Positions 7,108 to 15,489 of a DNA stretch of 64,000 bases are shown piece after piece. The stretch covers positions 1 through 64,000 of the forward strand of contig NZ_FWFK01000004.1 of NCBI RefSeq assembly GCF_900172265.1, given 5' to 3'. The DNA is from Roseivivax jejudonensis (GTDB lineage: Bacteria > Pseudomonadota > Alphaproteobacteria > Rhodobacterales > Rhodobacteraceae). The position numbers and the translations under genes were made by a program. The number at the start of each line of letters is the position of its first letter. The stretch's first letter is position 1. Under the pieces are notes generated by a model. It made no database searches, was not told the origin of the DNA, and saw only the letters and a list, made by a program, of their open reading frames with translations.

Positions 7108-8043
7108 TTGGATAGACTGGCCGCGATCCGGACGTTCATCGCAATCGTCGAGTGCGGCTCGCAGACCGAAGCGGCGCGGCGGCTCGGCAAATCGCAGCCA
7201 GCGGTGGTGCGAAGTCTCGGCGAATTGGAAAAGTCGCTGAACGTGCAACTTCTGACCCGAACGACCCGACGCTCCGCCCTGACGCCGGAGGGAGAGCAGT
7301 TTTTTCACGATTGCAAAAGGATGCTGGCTGATCTGGATGCGGCAGAAGCACGGGTCCGAGACGGTCTCGCCGCCACGTCCGGACAGGTGCGCGTGACGGC
7401 ACCTGTAGAGTTCGGAAACCGGGTGCTGGCACCGGCGCTGGCCGGACTGATGGACGAGTTCGCGGGTCTGCGGCTAAAGGTCGACCTCACGGATCGCCCC
7501 CTGGATCTGGTGGCGGGGGGATACGACGTTGCTGTCCGGATCGGCGACCTGGAGGACAGCGGGTTGATCGCACGCCGCATCGGATCGATGTCTTCTTTCG
7601 TCTGTGCTGCGCCGGCGCTCATCGACCGGGTTGGACGACCGACCACGGCCACCGAATTCGGGTCGCTGCCATGTATCGGCATCGACATCGCGAAACGAAG
7701 GTTCGGGCTGGTCTGGAGGTTCCGTGACCTTGGGGGCCATCCGTTCACCGTCCGCCCGAACGTCGTGTTCGTGAGCGATAGCGTGGCGCTTGCCCGCAGG
7801 ATGTGCCGCGAATGCGTCGGTTTCGGGGCGTTCTACGGCTACCAGGTGGTGGACGATCTGCGCGCCGGGTCTTTGGTGCCGGTGCTTCCGGACCCGGATT
7901 ACCCGGTGCGTGCCATCAACCTGCTTTGGCCACCTCGCCGTCCGATGCCGAAACGGATGCGGGCGGTCCTGCGGCATATCGAAGAAGGCATCCGACGGGA
8001 GCTGAACGAGATCCGGGGCTACGGCATCGAAACCGCCGACTGA
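7108..8043 (+). CDS. LysR-family transcriptional regulator
   Basis: The 311-residue protein has an N-terminal winged helix (FIAIVECGSQTEAARRLGKSQPAVVRSL) and a LysR substrate-binding domain (residues about 90-300, starting SGQVRVTAPVEFGNRV). The domain style is that of the AaeR/PecT-like subgroup. The TTG start at 7108 follows CAGGAAAG at good spacing. It faces away from the secreted DUF4242 gene, so it probably controls that gene. The effector cannot be inferred. Confidence 0.85.
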   Translation: MDRLAAIRTFIAIVECGSQTEAARRLGKSQPAVVRSLGELEKSLNVQLLTRTTRRSALTPEGEQFFHDCKRMLADLDAAEARVRDGLAATSGQVRVTAPVEFGNRVLAPALAGLMDEFAGLRLKVDLTDRPLDLVAGGYDVAVRIGDLEDSGLIARRIGSMSSFVCAAPALIDRVGRPTTATEFGSLPCIGIDIAKRRFGLVWRFRDLGGHPFTVRPNVVFVSDSVALARRMCRECVGFGAFYGYQVVDDLRAGSLVPVLPDPDYPVRAINLLWPPRRPMPKRMRAVLRHIEEGIRRELNEIRGYGIETAD

Positions 8044-8310
8044 CTTGGCTCTGGAGACGCACGCTCAAGATTAAAGAGAGCAACAAAGTTGGCACCGTTC
8101 GCTCGCGTCAGGCCAAGGACTTGATAAACTTCTAACATATCGAGATGGCGAAGAACTGATCTCTCGGGCTACCTGCCCAAATGATTTCGCAAAGCGTAAT
8201 CGTCATTCTTTTGACTCCGTGGGTGTCGCGTCGGCGGCGCAGTCCACCCAAAAAGAAAACGTAGTGCTATCCCGCCACTACTGCTCTCTGATCTGGCGGA
8301 GACCAAGCGT

Positions 8311-9321
8311 TCACCCTCTGTGATGGCGGAACCGATCGCGATAGGCGGACGGCGTCGTGCCGCTATGGCGCTTGAACACGCTGCGGAAGAAGGCGACGTC
8401 CTCGTATCCGACCGCCCGCCCGACCTGCTCGATCGACGGCGCGCCGTCCTCGAGCATCTTTCTCGCGGCGGCGACTCGCAGCATCTGCTGGTAGACCCCC
8501 GGCATATGGCCGGTGGCCTCATGAAATCGGCGCACGAAATTGCGGCGGCTCATGCCCAACAGATCCACTATCTCTTCTACAGGGAGATCCCGGGCGAAGT
8601 GACTGCTAAGGTGATGTTCGGCCTTGCGGACCTTGTCATCGTCGTGCGGTCGCGCCAGGGGCAGCAGGGCATAGCCGGACTGGCTGGGTCGCGGCATGTC
8701 GAGAAGCAGTGCCTTGGAGCACTCGATCGCGAGGTCGCGGCCGCAGAGGCGCTCGACGAGGTGCAGGCTCAGATCGCTGGCGGCGTTGACCCCACCGCTG
8801 CAGTAGAGGCCGGCATCTTCGGTGATGAGCAGATCGGTCTCCCAGGCGACATCGGGATAACGTCGCTTGAACCCGTCAGCGACGCCCCAATGCGTCGTGG
8901 CTCTGCGGCCATCGAGTAGACCTGCTTCCGCCAGGAACGCGACACCCGAACAGACCCCGGCGATCCGCGTGCCGTTTCGATACCGCTCCGCCAGCCAGGG
9001 CGGGATCGCGGCGTGCCGCGCCATCCAGTCGTCCGGCACCGGACCCGAGGCCGAGACCATGGCCAGGTCGAGCGGCCCGAGATCCGCAATCGCGCGGTCG
9101 GGCGCGATGTTCAATCCGTAGGCGCTTCGCACTGGCGCGCCGTCGATAGACGCCGTGGTGACGCGGAACCGCGGCTCTGGAGCATCGCCGCGCATCTCGT
9201 TCCACATCGTTCCCGCAGCCGAGAAGACCTCGATCGGGCCGACGGCCGTCGACGCATAGCCTTCGTTGACGAGAACGACCGCGACGTCCAGCTTGTCGCT
9301 TCCCTCCGTCATGCTGGTCAT
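8311..9321 (-). CDS. GlxA/FtrA-type AraC regulator with DJ-1/PfpI domain
   Basis: The 336-residue protein joins an N-terminal class I glutamine-amidotransferase-like (DJ-1/PfpI) domain (LDVAVVLVNEGYASTAVGPIEVF; nucleophile elbow GVCSGVAFLAEAGLL; TTHWGV) to a C-terminal pair of AraC helix-turn-helices (VEEIVDLLGMSRRNFVRRF and IEQVGRAVGYEDVAFFRSVF). Such regulators sense small nitrogenous or reactive metabolites. The start at 9321 (MTSMTEGSDK) is chosen; longer readings upstream are not protein-like. Divergent from a DUF4242 gene 143 bases away, its most likely target. Confidence 0.88.
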   Translation of the reverse strand: MTSMTEGSDKLDVAVVLVNEGYASTAVGPIEVFSAAGTMWNEMRGDAPEPRFRVTTASIDGAPVRSAYGLNIAPDRAIADLGPLDLAMVSASGPVPDDWMARHAAIPPWLAERYRNGTRIAGVCSGVAFLAEAGLLDGRRATTHWGVADGFKRRYPDVAWETDLLITEDAGLYCSGGVNAASDLSLHLVERLCGRDLAIECSKALLLDMPRPSQSGYALLPLARPHDDDKVRKAEHHLSSHFARDLPVEEIVDLLGMSRRNFVRRFHEATGHMPGVYQQMLRVAAARKMLEDGAPSIEQVGRAVGYEDVAFFRSVFKRHSGTTPSAYRDRFRHHRG

Positions 9322-9464
9322 ACTGCCAGTCCGACACGCGGATTTCACCTGCGGCACGCGCGTTTGGCACGATGCCCCCTGCTTTCCGTCAGTATCACCC
9401 GGTGCCGTTTCGCCCGATCGGGGCTCACTCTTTGGCCATGAACAAGAGCGAAAGGAGTGCAACG

Positions 9465-9761
9465 ATGGACCTCTACATCATCCGCCGTCACGGCATCTGG
9501 TCGAACGAAGACGAACTCGCAGCCACCAACGAGAAGTCACTTCAGGTCGGCGAGGAGATGAAGGACCGGCTCCGCTGGATCCGCAGCTATGCGGTGACCG
9601 AGGAAGATGGTCGTATCGGGTCGGTCTGCATCTACGAGGCCAGCGATCGCGAGGCCATCCGAGAACATGGCCGGCGCATCGGCGCCCCCAGCGAGGATAT
9701 TCGCTTGGCCCGAGGCACCGCCATAAAGCGGGATGATCCCGAGCCAGTGACGGCTATGTGA
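9465..9761 (+). CDS. Single-domain DUF4242 protein
   Basis: A 98-residue cytoplasmic protein covering one DUF4242 domain: DLYIIRRHGIWSNEDEL, then IRSYAVTEEDGRIGSVCIYEASDREAIREHGRRIGAP. AAGGAG 7 bases upstream fixes the ATG at 9465. DUF4242 members are small ferredoxin-fold proteins, one of which binds nickel; enzymatic role unknown. It is the second DUF4242 gene in this window that is paired head-to-head with a regulator. Confidence 0.85.
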   Translation: MDLYIIRRHGIWSNEDELAATNEKSLQVGEEMKDRLRWIRSYAVTEEDGRIGSVCIYEASDREAIREHGRRIGAPSEDIRLARGTAIKRDDPEPVTAM

Positions 9762-10167
9762 CACCGCTCTCATTGCGTGTCTCCGCGAGGGGACGCGCAC
9801 CTTGTTTTCACAGGACATCTCCACGCCGGGCGTAGAGCAGCAACACCTGGGACGAGCGGCTTAATCTTGCTGCCACTCGCTTTTGCCAGGGGCGCAATCA
9901 AAACAGCCGCCATTTACTGCACACTGCCGTGTAAGACCGCATCGGTGAAGCCGCGCTGTGGCCACGAGACGTTCATGAGCGGCGGCAAAAGGTCGATTAC
10001 GTGTCTGTCGAACTTTTTAGCCAAGCTGCGGAAATGTGACGGATCCTCGGGTCGCATCGCTCGCCGGTCAACGCTCGCTGCGGAACGGTATCTTGAGACC
10101 ATCAATTGACCGCCGCTCAAGCGTGACATCTGCGTTTCGACTACATAAAATGGGGGTAGATAAGGAC
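9762..10167. other. Non-coding or decayed stretch before the att site
   Basis: No convincing gene on either strand. The sequence is visibly richer in A/T than the genes around it, and open frames read as low-complexity or basic proteins without ribosome sites. This fits the edge of an integrated element. Confidence 0.5.
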
Positions 10168-10215
10168 GGATTGAAAATCCTCGTGTCGGTGGTTCGATTC
10201 CGCCCCCGGGCACCA
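10168..10215 (+). other. 3' fragment of tRNA-Phe(GAA): probable attachment site
   Basis: The sequence runs from inside the anticodon arm (GGATTGAAAATCC, loop TTGAAAA with anticodon GAA) through variable loop, T arm (GGTGG-TTCGATT-CCGCC) and acceptor strand CCCGGGC to the discriminator A and CCA. No D arm or GCCCGGG 5' acceptor strand lies upstream; the 5' side (ATAAGGAC) does not pair. Such 3' tRNA remnants are the far-end att copies left when an integrase uses the 3' half of a tRNA gene. By geometry the element lies to the left (positions below 10168). Confidence 0.8.
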
Positions 10216-11082
10216 TCAAGATAGCGCAACGAACTGTACTGCACCGCTAGAGCGGCGAGCGACGTTTTTCGGCCGCCACTCCAGCCGCCCGCTGCGTGTG
10301 GCGGCGCGACGGAGCCCGGCACTCAGGCGTGGCCATTCGGTGCATGTGATCGCCGTGGATCGCGACGATGCGTGTGGGCGTGTCGAGCGAGCTGGCTTGG
10401 GGCGGCCACAGCTCCGGCAGGAGATCCGGCATCGCACCAACGGCGTCCAGAGGCTCTGGGCGGCCGTCGACCCCTTTACATGCAACCCGGATCTCCCTGT
10501 TTGAAAGATTAGCGATGGCCCGGCCTGTATCAATTGGGCGACGTTCCGTTCCGCTTCGTGTGCGCGCGAGTGTGCGGTTTTGGCCATTTCGGCGCGTTTT
10601 GCGACGACGCGCAATCCGGTGCGCGAAACTCGATGACGTCGTATCGTCTGCCGGATCCCGTCATCATGTTTTCGACGCTTGAGCGATTGCCTTGCACAAT
10701 CTGCAACCGCTTCGGGGTCGCGGTGCCGAAGCCAATGGATGACGTCTCCGCCTGTCAGATATTTGGGGCGAAAGCTCCCTGTCGGGTCGGAATTCCAGCG
10801 ATGCTCGAGCTGTCGTATTTCATCTAAACGCCCTGAATACTCACCCCCCTCTATCACGCTGGTCTTGCAAATTTTTTTCCGTCCGGCCGGCACCATTGCA
10901 CCGACACCGAAGTCGCAATAGACGTCCACGACGACACCGCGCTCGGCAGCGGCGATGCACAATCGCGAGGGCTCGAAGTCGGCGCCCCCAAAGGATCCTG
11001 TGGGATACGCACACATGTCCTGCGCGGGACGTCGATATAGCCCGAACCATCCGGTGTGGGTGCCGATCGGCGCGATCGCCAT
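10216..11082 (-). CDS. Doubtful hypothetical protein
   Basis: An uninterrupted minus-strand frame of 288 residues from ATG 11082 ends right against the tRNA fragment. Its first half (WFGLYRRPAQDMCAYP, VDVYCDFGVGAMVPAG, YLTGGDVIHWLRHRDPEAV) looks protein-like; the second half becomes arginine/serine-rich and is not. There is no clear ribosome site and no recognised family. It may be a decayed gene whose frame stays open by chance in GC-rich DNA. Confidence 0.22.
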   Translation of the reverse strand: MAIAPIGTHTGWFGLYRRPAQDMCAYPTGSFGGADFEPSRLCIAAAERGVVVDVYCDFGVGAMVPAGRKKICKTSVIEGGEYSGRLDEIRQLEHRWNSDPTGSFRPKYLTGGDVIHWLRHRDPEAVADCARQSLKRRKHDDGIRQTIRRHRVSRTGLRVVAKRAEMAKTAHSRAHEAERNVAQLIQAGPSLIFQTGRSGLHVKGSTAAQSLWTPLVRCRISCRSCGRPKPARSTRPHASSRSTAITCTEWPRLSAGLRRAATRSGRLEWRPKNVARRSSGAVQFVALS

Positions 11083-11703
11083 TTGCAAAGAACCTTGGAG
11101 CTTCGCGATTGGCCCTCTGTCAGACCGGCGGACAGCGGATCGCGACGGCCTGTCGCGGGCACGAGGAGGCGTCACTGCGCGTCGCAGGAAAGAAACCGAG
11201 CGCAGGCTGACCGCCTGCGCTCGGAGTTTTTCGGTCCGCTCAAGGGGTAGAGCCGAACACGAAGGGTGAGTTCTGGTTAACAATAAGTTGACGCTACGGA
11301 AACCAAAAATATGCGCGACCGGAAGTTTCTTGTCGGACTGCCTTGTAGATGAGGAGACCGGAACGGCACTCGGCGGGCAGGCCATGACATTTTGCCGCGA
11401 TCAGCGCCGCGACCACGAACTCGCGGCCGAGGGTGGCGACAGTGCCGCGTCAAAGATTCCTCAGTCCACGAACACGCCGTCCAGCACGTGCCAACGCAGA
11501 CACCGGCGCAATCGGTGCCGCTTTGCGAGACCGCCGCGAGATACCTGCAGTTCTGCGCGGAGGAGTGTGGTACGCTGATCGTGTTGGATGATGTCGTCAG
11601 CCGCGATCCCGATCTCGGCCCGGCACCGTGAGCGGCGGCGCGTCGATGACCCGCACGCCCTCTAGAGACTGCGCGTATCCCAAACGCTTTTCGGGAGAGA
11701 GCA
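11083..11703. other. Gene-poor stretch with an orphan terminator
   Basis: No gene with supporting start signals was found. The most protein-like reading is the tail of a plus-strand frame ending at 11631 (ETAARYLQFCAEECGTLIVLDDVV), which could be a gene remnant. A strong stem-loop terminator lies at 11196-11231. Confidence 0.4.
11196..11231 (+). terminator. Rho-independent terminator, probably bidirectional
   Basis: A perfect 12-bp stem (CCGAGCGCAGGC / GCCTGCGCTCGG) with loop TGACC is followed by AG and TTTTT. A-rich sequence (GAAAGAAA) on the left side gives a T-rich tail on the other strand as well. No recognisable gene ends here on either strand. Confidence 0.8.
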
Positions 11704-12480
11704 TTGCTGCAGTTCGACGCCGAGACCGCCGGCCGGCTGGAGCTTGCCTATTCCGGCGCCGACATCACGTACCGCCGCCGCGCCTCGTTTGACGCAGTGG
11801 CGCCCCGCCCGGGCCAGCATGTGGTCGATATCGGCTGCGGAAACGGCATGCTCACGGCCGAGCTTGCCCGCGCGGTCGGAACTTCGGGCCGCGTCACCGG
11901 CATCGACCCCTCTGCCGACATGCGGGCGCTGGCCGAAAGACGCTGTGCGGATTTCACGTGGGTCACTCTGAGTGAAGGGCGGGCCGACGCACTTCCGCTG
12001 CCCGACTGCATCGCCGACACCGCCGTCTCGGTCCAGGTCTTCGAGTATATCGACGACGTTCCCGGCGCCCTGGCCGAGGCGCGGCGCATCCTTCGTCCCG
12101 GCGGGCGACTGGTCATTGCCGATATGCATTTCGGCACGTTTGCCTGGTTTTCCGAAAACGGTGCCCGCATGCAGCGCGTCATCGACGCCTGGGACCATCA
12201 CTTCGTCCATCGCGCGCTGCCGGAGCGGCTACCGGCGTTGATGACCGATGCGGGATTCGACGTCGAACGCGTCGTTCCCGTGACCATCACCGACACCGAC
12301 CTGAAGCCTGACGGCCTCGCCAACATGATGCTGATCCTGATGGCAGACTTCGCTGCCCGAGGCGGCCACGTGTCCGCAGCGGAGGCGCGCGCATGGGCCG
12401 CCGAACAGCACACTCTGGCCGACGCGGGCCGCTTCTTCTTTACGTTTACTCAATTCGTGACGACGGCGCGCCGACCGTGA
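11704..12480 (+). CDS. Class I SAM-dependent methyltransferase
   Basis: The 258-residue protein carries motif I VVDIGCGNG (about 40-48), the acidic SAM-ribose loop TGIDPSADM, and the motif IV/V region (VSVQVFEYIDDVPGALAEARRILRPGGRLVIADMHF), the Methyltransf_11/25 pattern shared with ubiquinone/menaquinone- and small-molecule methyltransferases. The substrate is not evident. The start is TTG 11704, preceded by GGGAGAGAG. No close operon partner is present. Confidence 0.85.
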   Translation: MLQFDAETAGRLELAYSGADITYRRRASFDAVAPRPGQHVVDIGCGNGMLTAELARAVGTSGRVTGIDPSADMRALAERRCADFTWVTLSEGRADALPLPDCIADTAVSVQVFEYIDDVPGALAEARRILRPGGRLVIADMHFGTFAWFSENGARMQRVIDAWDHHFVHRALPERLPALMTDAGFDVERVVPVTITDTDLKPDGLANMMLILMADFAARGGHVSAAEARAWAAEQHTLADAGRFFFTFTQFVTTARRP

Positions 12481-12783
12481 GGACAGAGCGCTTTGCAAAA
12501 AAGCCGTCCGACTGAGCCGCTTGGCTCGCATCACGATGGCTCAGACACCGGAGGCGAAAGAGACGATCCATATCGTGGATCTGTCCGCCACGTGGCGCCC
12601 GCACTTGTGCAGCGCGGTCTGATCTCAAGCTGTGGCAACCGCGATCACGGCGACCGCCAGGAAGCCGATTGCTACTATTGCTAGCATTCTTCCATAGGAC
12701 ATCCCGTGGAGGTAGTGCTTGACGTTTGACTGACAAACCTACCGTCAAGGCCGACGCATCGAACGTCCAACAGGGAGATAACC
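12481..12783. other. Intergenic, no gene seen
   Basis: No supported open frame. It likely holds the promoter of the small acidic gene starting at 12784. Confidence 0.4.
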
Positions 12784-13047
12784 ATGTCCGCCAGCAGCGC
12801 TGCCGCGGGAGCCAATGACGAAACCGGTGACAGCGATGCTGGTGCTCGAGATGATGAAGAGAGCAGTGACGCCTTCTGGGTCCAGCTCGAGCTCTACGTG
12901 CGGCAACATGCCGGCCAATCGACGCACGAAGCCGCTGACGCTCTCAGACGCGTTGCCGCGAAGCTGGAAGCCGGCGAAACGGTTGGCGAAATAAAGAGCC
13001 GCGGCGGCGACGAAATCGGCTGGTTTCAGGCCGAAAAAGATACCTAG
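12784..13047 (+). CDS. Small acidic hypothetical protein
   Basis: An 87-residue protein. The first third is low-complexity and acidic (ANDETGDSDAGARDDEESSD), the rest is predicted helical (AFWVQLELYVRQHAGQ, HEAADALRRVAAKLEAGE). An AGGGAGA ribosome site stands 5 bases before the ATG, which supports translation. No signal peptide, membrane segment or family motif was recognised, and it stands alone. Confidence 0.6.
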   Translation: MSASSAAAGANDETGDSDAGARDDEESSDAFWVQLELYVRQHAGQSTHEAADALRRVAAKLEAGETVGEIKSRGGDEIGWFQAEKDT

Positions 13048-13404
13048 CCGTATCGGGCCTTTTCTTTAGGTCGCCACGAGCCGTTTGCGGTGACTCGTGC
13101 GCTCGGGCCGCGGGGCCTTTTCGGCTATACCGGATCTCTCCGAAGTGCGGGGACAATAGCCGCGACGTTTCCGTTTCTGGCATTGCCATCAAGGACCCGA
13201 TCCGCTCATCGGGCCTGCGAAAGGCCCCTCGAGGAGGTCGCTCGGGGGAGCAACGCTCGGTCCGCCCGATGCAACCGCATCGGGCCGCCATCACCGAGCC
13301 CATTCAGCCGTGTCTGCCCGCAACCATCGCCGCGCCCACACCCTCTCCGCCCATTGCGCCTTCAGCGTCTTGGTGGTTCGGACGGGGCGCCATAAACTGC
13401 GCGC
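13048..13404. other. Intergenic, no gene seen
   Basis: 357 bases between the acidic small gene and the AraC regulator. A short hairpin (GGGCCT-GCGAA-AGGCCC) follows a GATCCGCTCATC stretch near 13200-13235, without a T-run. Open frames here are proline/arginine shadows. Confidence 0.4.
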
Positions 13405-14409
13405 ATGGGCCATGTCACCTCGCTCTTCGCGCGCAAGATGGTCGCCGCGGCGGGCGACGGCATCGACGCGTCGGCGATGCTCGCATCGGTCGGGATCGAT
13501 CCGACCGCGCCGTGGGATCCCGGAACGATGATCCCGGCCGACAGCTACTATGACATGCTGGAACGTATGGCCGACCAGATCGACGTGACCGACATTCCGG
13601 TGCGGACCGGCGCCTCCATGCGGCTCGACGAGTACGGCGCGCTCGGGCTGGCTTTCAAGGCGGCGCCGACACTCGGCGCGTCCTACGCGCGGGTGGAGCG
13701 CTATGCCCGGCTCTGGACGAGCGTGGTGGAGTACGAGCTGCGTCCGGCCGAGGGCGGAACGCTCTTCATCCTGCATCGCGCCGGGGTCCGGCGGCTCGGC
13801 CTCAGGCTGTCGAACGAGGCGACATTGGCGAGCGCGGTCGCGATCGCCCGTCAGGTCAGCCCGGACCCGGTCGCACCGACAGAGGTGTTGATCCGGCACG
13901 CCGCGCCGCGCCCGGACATGGCGCACGAGGACTGGTTCGGCTGCCCCGTGCGGTTCGGCGCGGATCTCGACGCGATCCTGTTCGCGCCCGAGACGCTCGC
14001 GCGGGCCAACATCCTCGGCGACGAGGGGATATCGCGGTACCTCGGTTCGCAGCTCGACGCGGACCTGTCGCGCCTGTCCGACGACCCGCCGGTCGTCGGA
14101 CAGGCGCGGGCGGCCATCGCGCAAGCACTCAGCGAAGGCGCGCCGCGGATGGACGCGATCGCCCGCGGCCTCGGGCTCAGCGCGCGGTCGTTCCATCGGC
14201 GCCTGACGGACCACGGGCTGACCTTTCAGGCCTTGACCGAGGACACGCGACGCGACCTGGCCGAAGGGTTGCTGGGCGAGGCGCGTCATTCGCTGGCCGA
14301 GATCGCGTTCCTCACCGGCTTTTCGGAACAGAGCGCCTTCACCCGCGCCTTCAAGCGCTGGACCGGCACGACGCCCGCGGCCTACCGCAAGGCGCTTGCC
14401 GGCCGCTGA
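13405..14409 (+). CDS. AraC-family regulator with Arabinose_bd-type N-terminus
   Basis: The 334-residue protein has an N-terminal ligand-like domain (residues about 20-210; DSYYDMLERMAD, GALGLAFKAAPTLG) of the type found in OruR/OxyR-unrelated AraC regulators (PF12625) and C-terminal helix-turn-helices (RMDAIARGLGLSARSFHRRL, LAEIAFLTGFSEQSAFTRAFKRWTGTTPAAYR). 109 bases separate it from the NmrA-like gene downstream on the same strand, a probable target. Confidence 0.87.
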   Translation: MGHVTSLFARKMVAAAGDGIDASAMLASVGIDPTAPWDPGTMIPADSYYDMLERMADQIDVTDIPVRTGASMRLDEYGALGLAFKAAPTLGASYARVERYARLWTSVVEYELRPAEGGTLFILHRAGVRRLGLRLSNEATLASAVAIARQVSPDPVAPTEVLIRHAAPRPDMAHEDWFGCPVRFGADLDAILFAPETLARANILGDEGISRYLGSQLDADLSRLSDDPPVVGQARAAIAQALSEGAPRMDAIARGLGLSARSFHRRLTDHGLTFQALTEDTRRDLAEGLLGEARHSLAEIAFLTGFSEQSAFTRAFKRWTGTTPAAYRKALAGR

Positions 14410-14518
14410 CGGCCGCGCTGGCGGTTTCGGTCAAACCGCTGGCCGGGCCGGTCAATACCGAGGCCCCTCCCCCCGGCTATGCCGTGAGGACCGACACCAA
14501 AGCCAAGGGAGAAACCTC

Positions 14519-15346
14519 ATGCAAGACCGACCGATCCTCGTCATCGGCGCCACCGGCAAGACCGGGCGCCGCGTCGCCGACCGTCTGCAGGCGGCCGGCG
14601 TATCCGTCCGCCGTGGGGCGCGGCACTCCGACACGCCCTTCGACTGGGACGCGCCCGAAACCTGGGCCCCGGCCCTGCGCGGCGCCCGCGCCGCCTATGT
14701 CACCTATTTCCCGGATCTCGCCTTTCCCGGCGCGGTCGAAAAGCTCGAGTCGCTCTGCGAGACGGCCAGGGACGTCGAGATCGAGCATCTCGTCCTGCTG
14801 TCCGGCCGCGGCGAACACCACGCGCGCATGGGCGAAGAGGTGGTGCGCGCCTCCGGTATCGATTTCACCCTCGTGCGGTCCGCTTGGTTCGCGCAGAACT
14901 TCTCGGAAGGATATCTTCGCGATCCCCTGCTGTCCGGCGTCCTGCCGATGCCCGGTGGCGATATCGCGGAGCCGATCATCGACATCGAGGATATCGCGGA
15001 CGTGGCCGTCGCGGCACTGACCGAGGAGGACCACAGGGGACAGCTCTACGAGGTGACGGGCCCGCGGCCGATGACCTTCGCGGACATGGCCGCGGCCCTG
15101 TCGCAGGCGATGGGACGCGAGATCCGGCATGTCCCGATCAGCTTCGAGGATTTCCACGAGGCGATTGCCCGATCGGGCGGCGACTTCGTCGCGGACGTGT
15201 TCACCGCGATCGCACGCGAGACGCTGGACGGCCGCAACGCCCACACCAGCGACGGCGTGCAACGGGCGCTCGGACGTCCGCCGCGGGACTTCGCGGATTT
15301 CGCTCTCGCCGCAGCGCGTTCCGGTGCGTGGACAGACGCCGCCTGA
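14519..15346 (+). CDS. NmrA-like NAD(P)-binding oxidoreductase
   Basis: A 275-residue Rossmann protein with the dinucleotide motif GATGKTGRRVADRL (about 10-23) and the atypical short-chain dehydrogenase layout of NmrA/QOR2-like proteins, lacking a classic YxxxK dyad. Features typical of the group follow: VTYFPDLAF, LVLLSGRGEHH, FTLVRSAWFAQNF, and a C-terminal segment with DIEDIADVAVAAL and YEVTGPRPMTFADMAAAL. It may be a redox-sensing or quinone reductase-like protein. GGGAGAAA precedes the ATG. Controlled perhaps by the AraC gene just upstream. Confidence 0.86.
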   Translation: MQDRPILVIGATGKTGRRVADRLQAAGVSVRRGARHSDTPFDWDAPETWAPALRGARAAYVTYFPDLAFPGAVEKLESLCETARDVEIEHLVLLSGRGEHHARMGEEVVRASGIDFTLVRSAWFAQNFSEGYLRDPLLSGVLPMPGGDIAEPIIDIEDIADVAVAALTEEDHRGQLYEVTGPRPMTFADMAAALSQAMGREIRHVPISFEDFHEAIARSGGDFVADVFTAIARETLDGRNAHTSDGVQRALGRPPRDFADFALAAARSGAWTDAA

Positions 15347-15489
15347 CGCTCTGCTTGCGCGCGGCGACGCCGCGAATGCCCCCTAGCGGGCACAACCCCC
15401 CGGCGACGCGGCGTCTTTCGCCCCGCCGCCGGATTTCTATCTGTGCACGCCTGCCAACGGCGAGCTGTCCAGACCCGCCCCGCAACCTC

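Noticed and set aside
8044-8310. A/T-richer gap between the LysR and GlxA-type genes considered for a remnant gene
   Set aside because: No frame with protein-like composition or signals; left as intergenic.
10141-10215. A full tRNA gene at this place
   Set aside because: The T arm, acceptor 3' strand and anticodon loop are there, but the D arm and 5' acceptor strand are missing and the anticodon stem 5' side does not pair fully.
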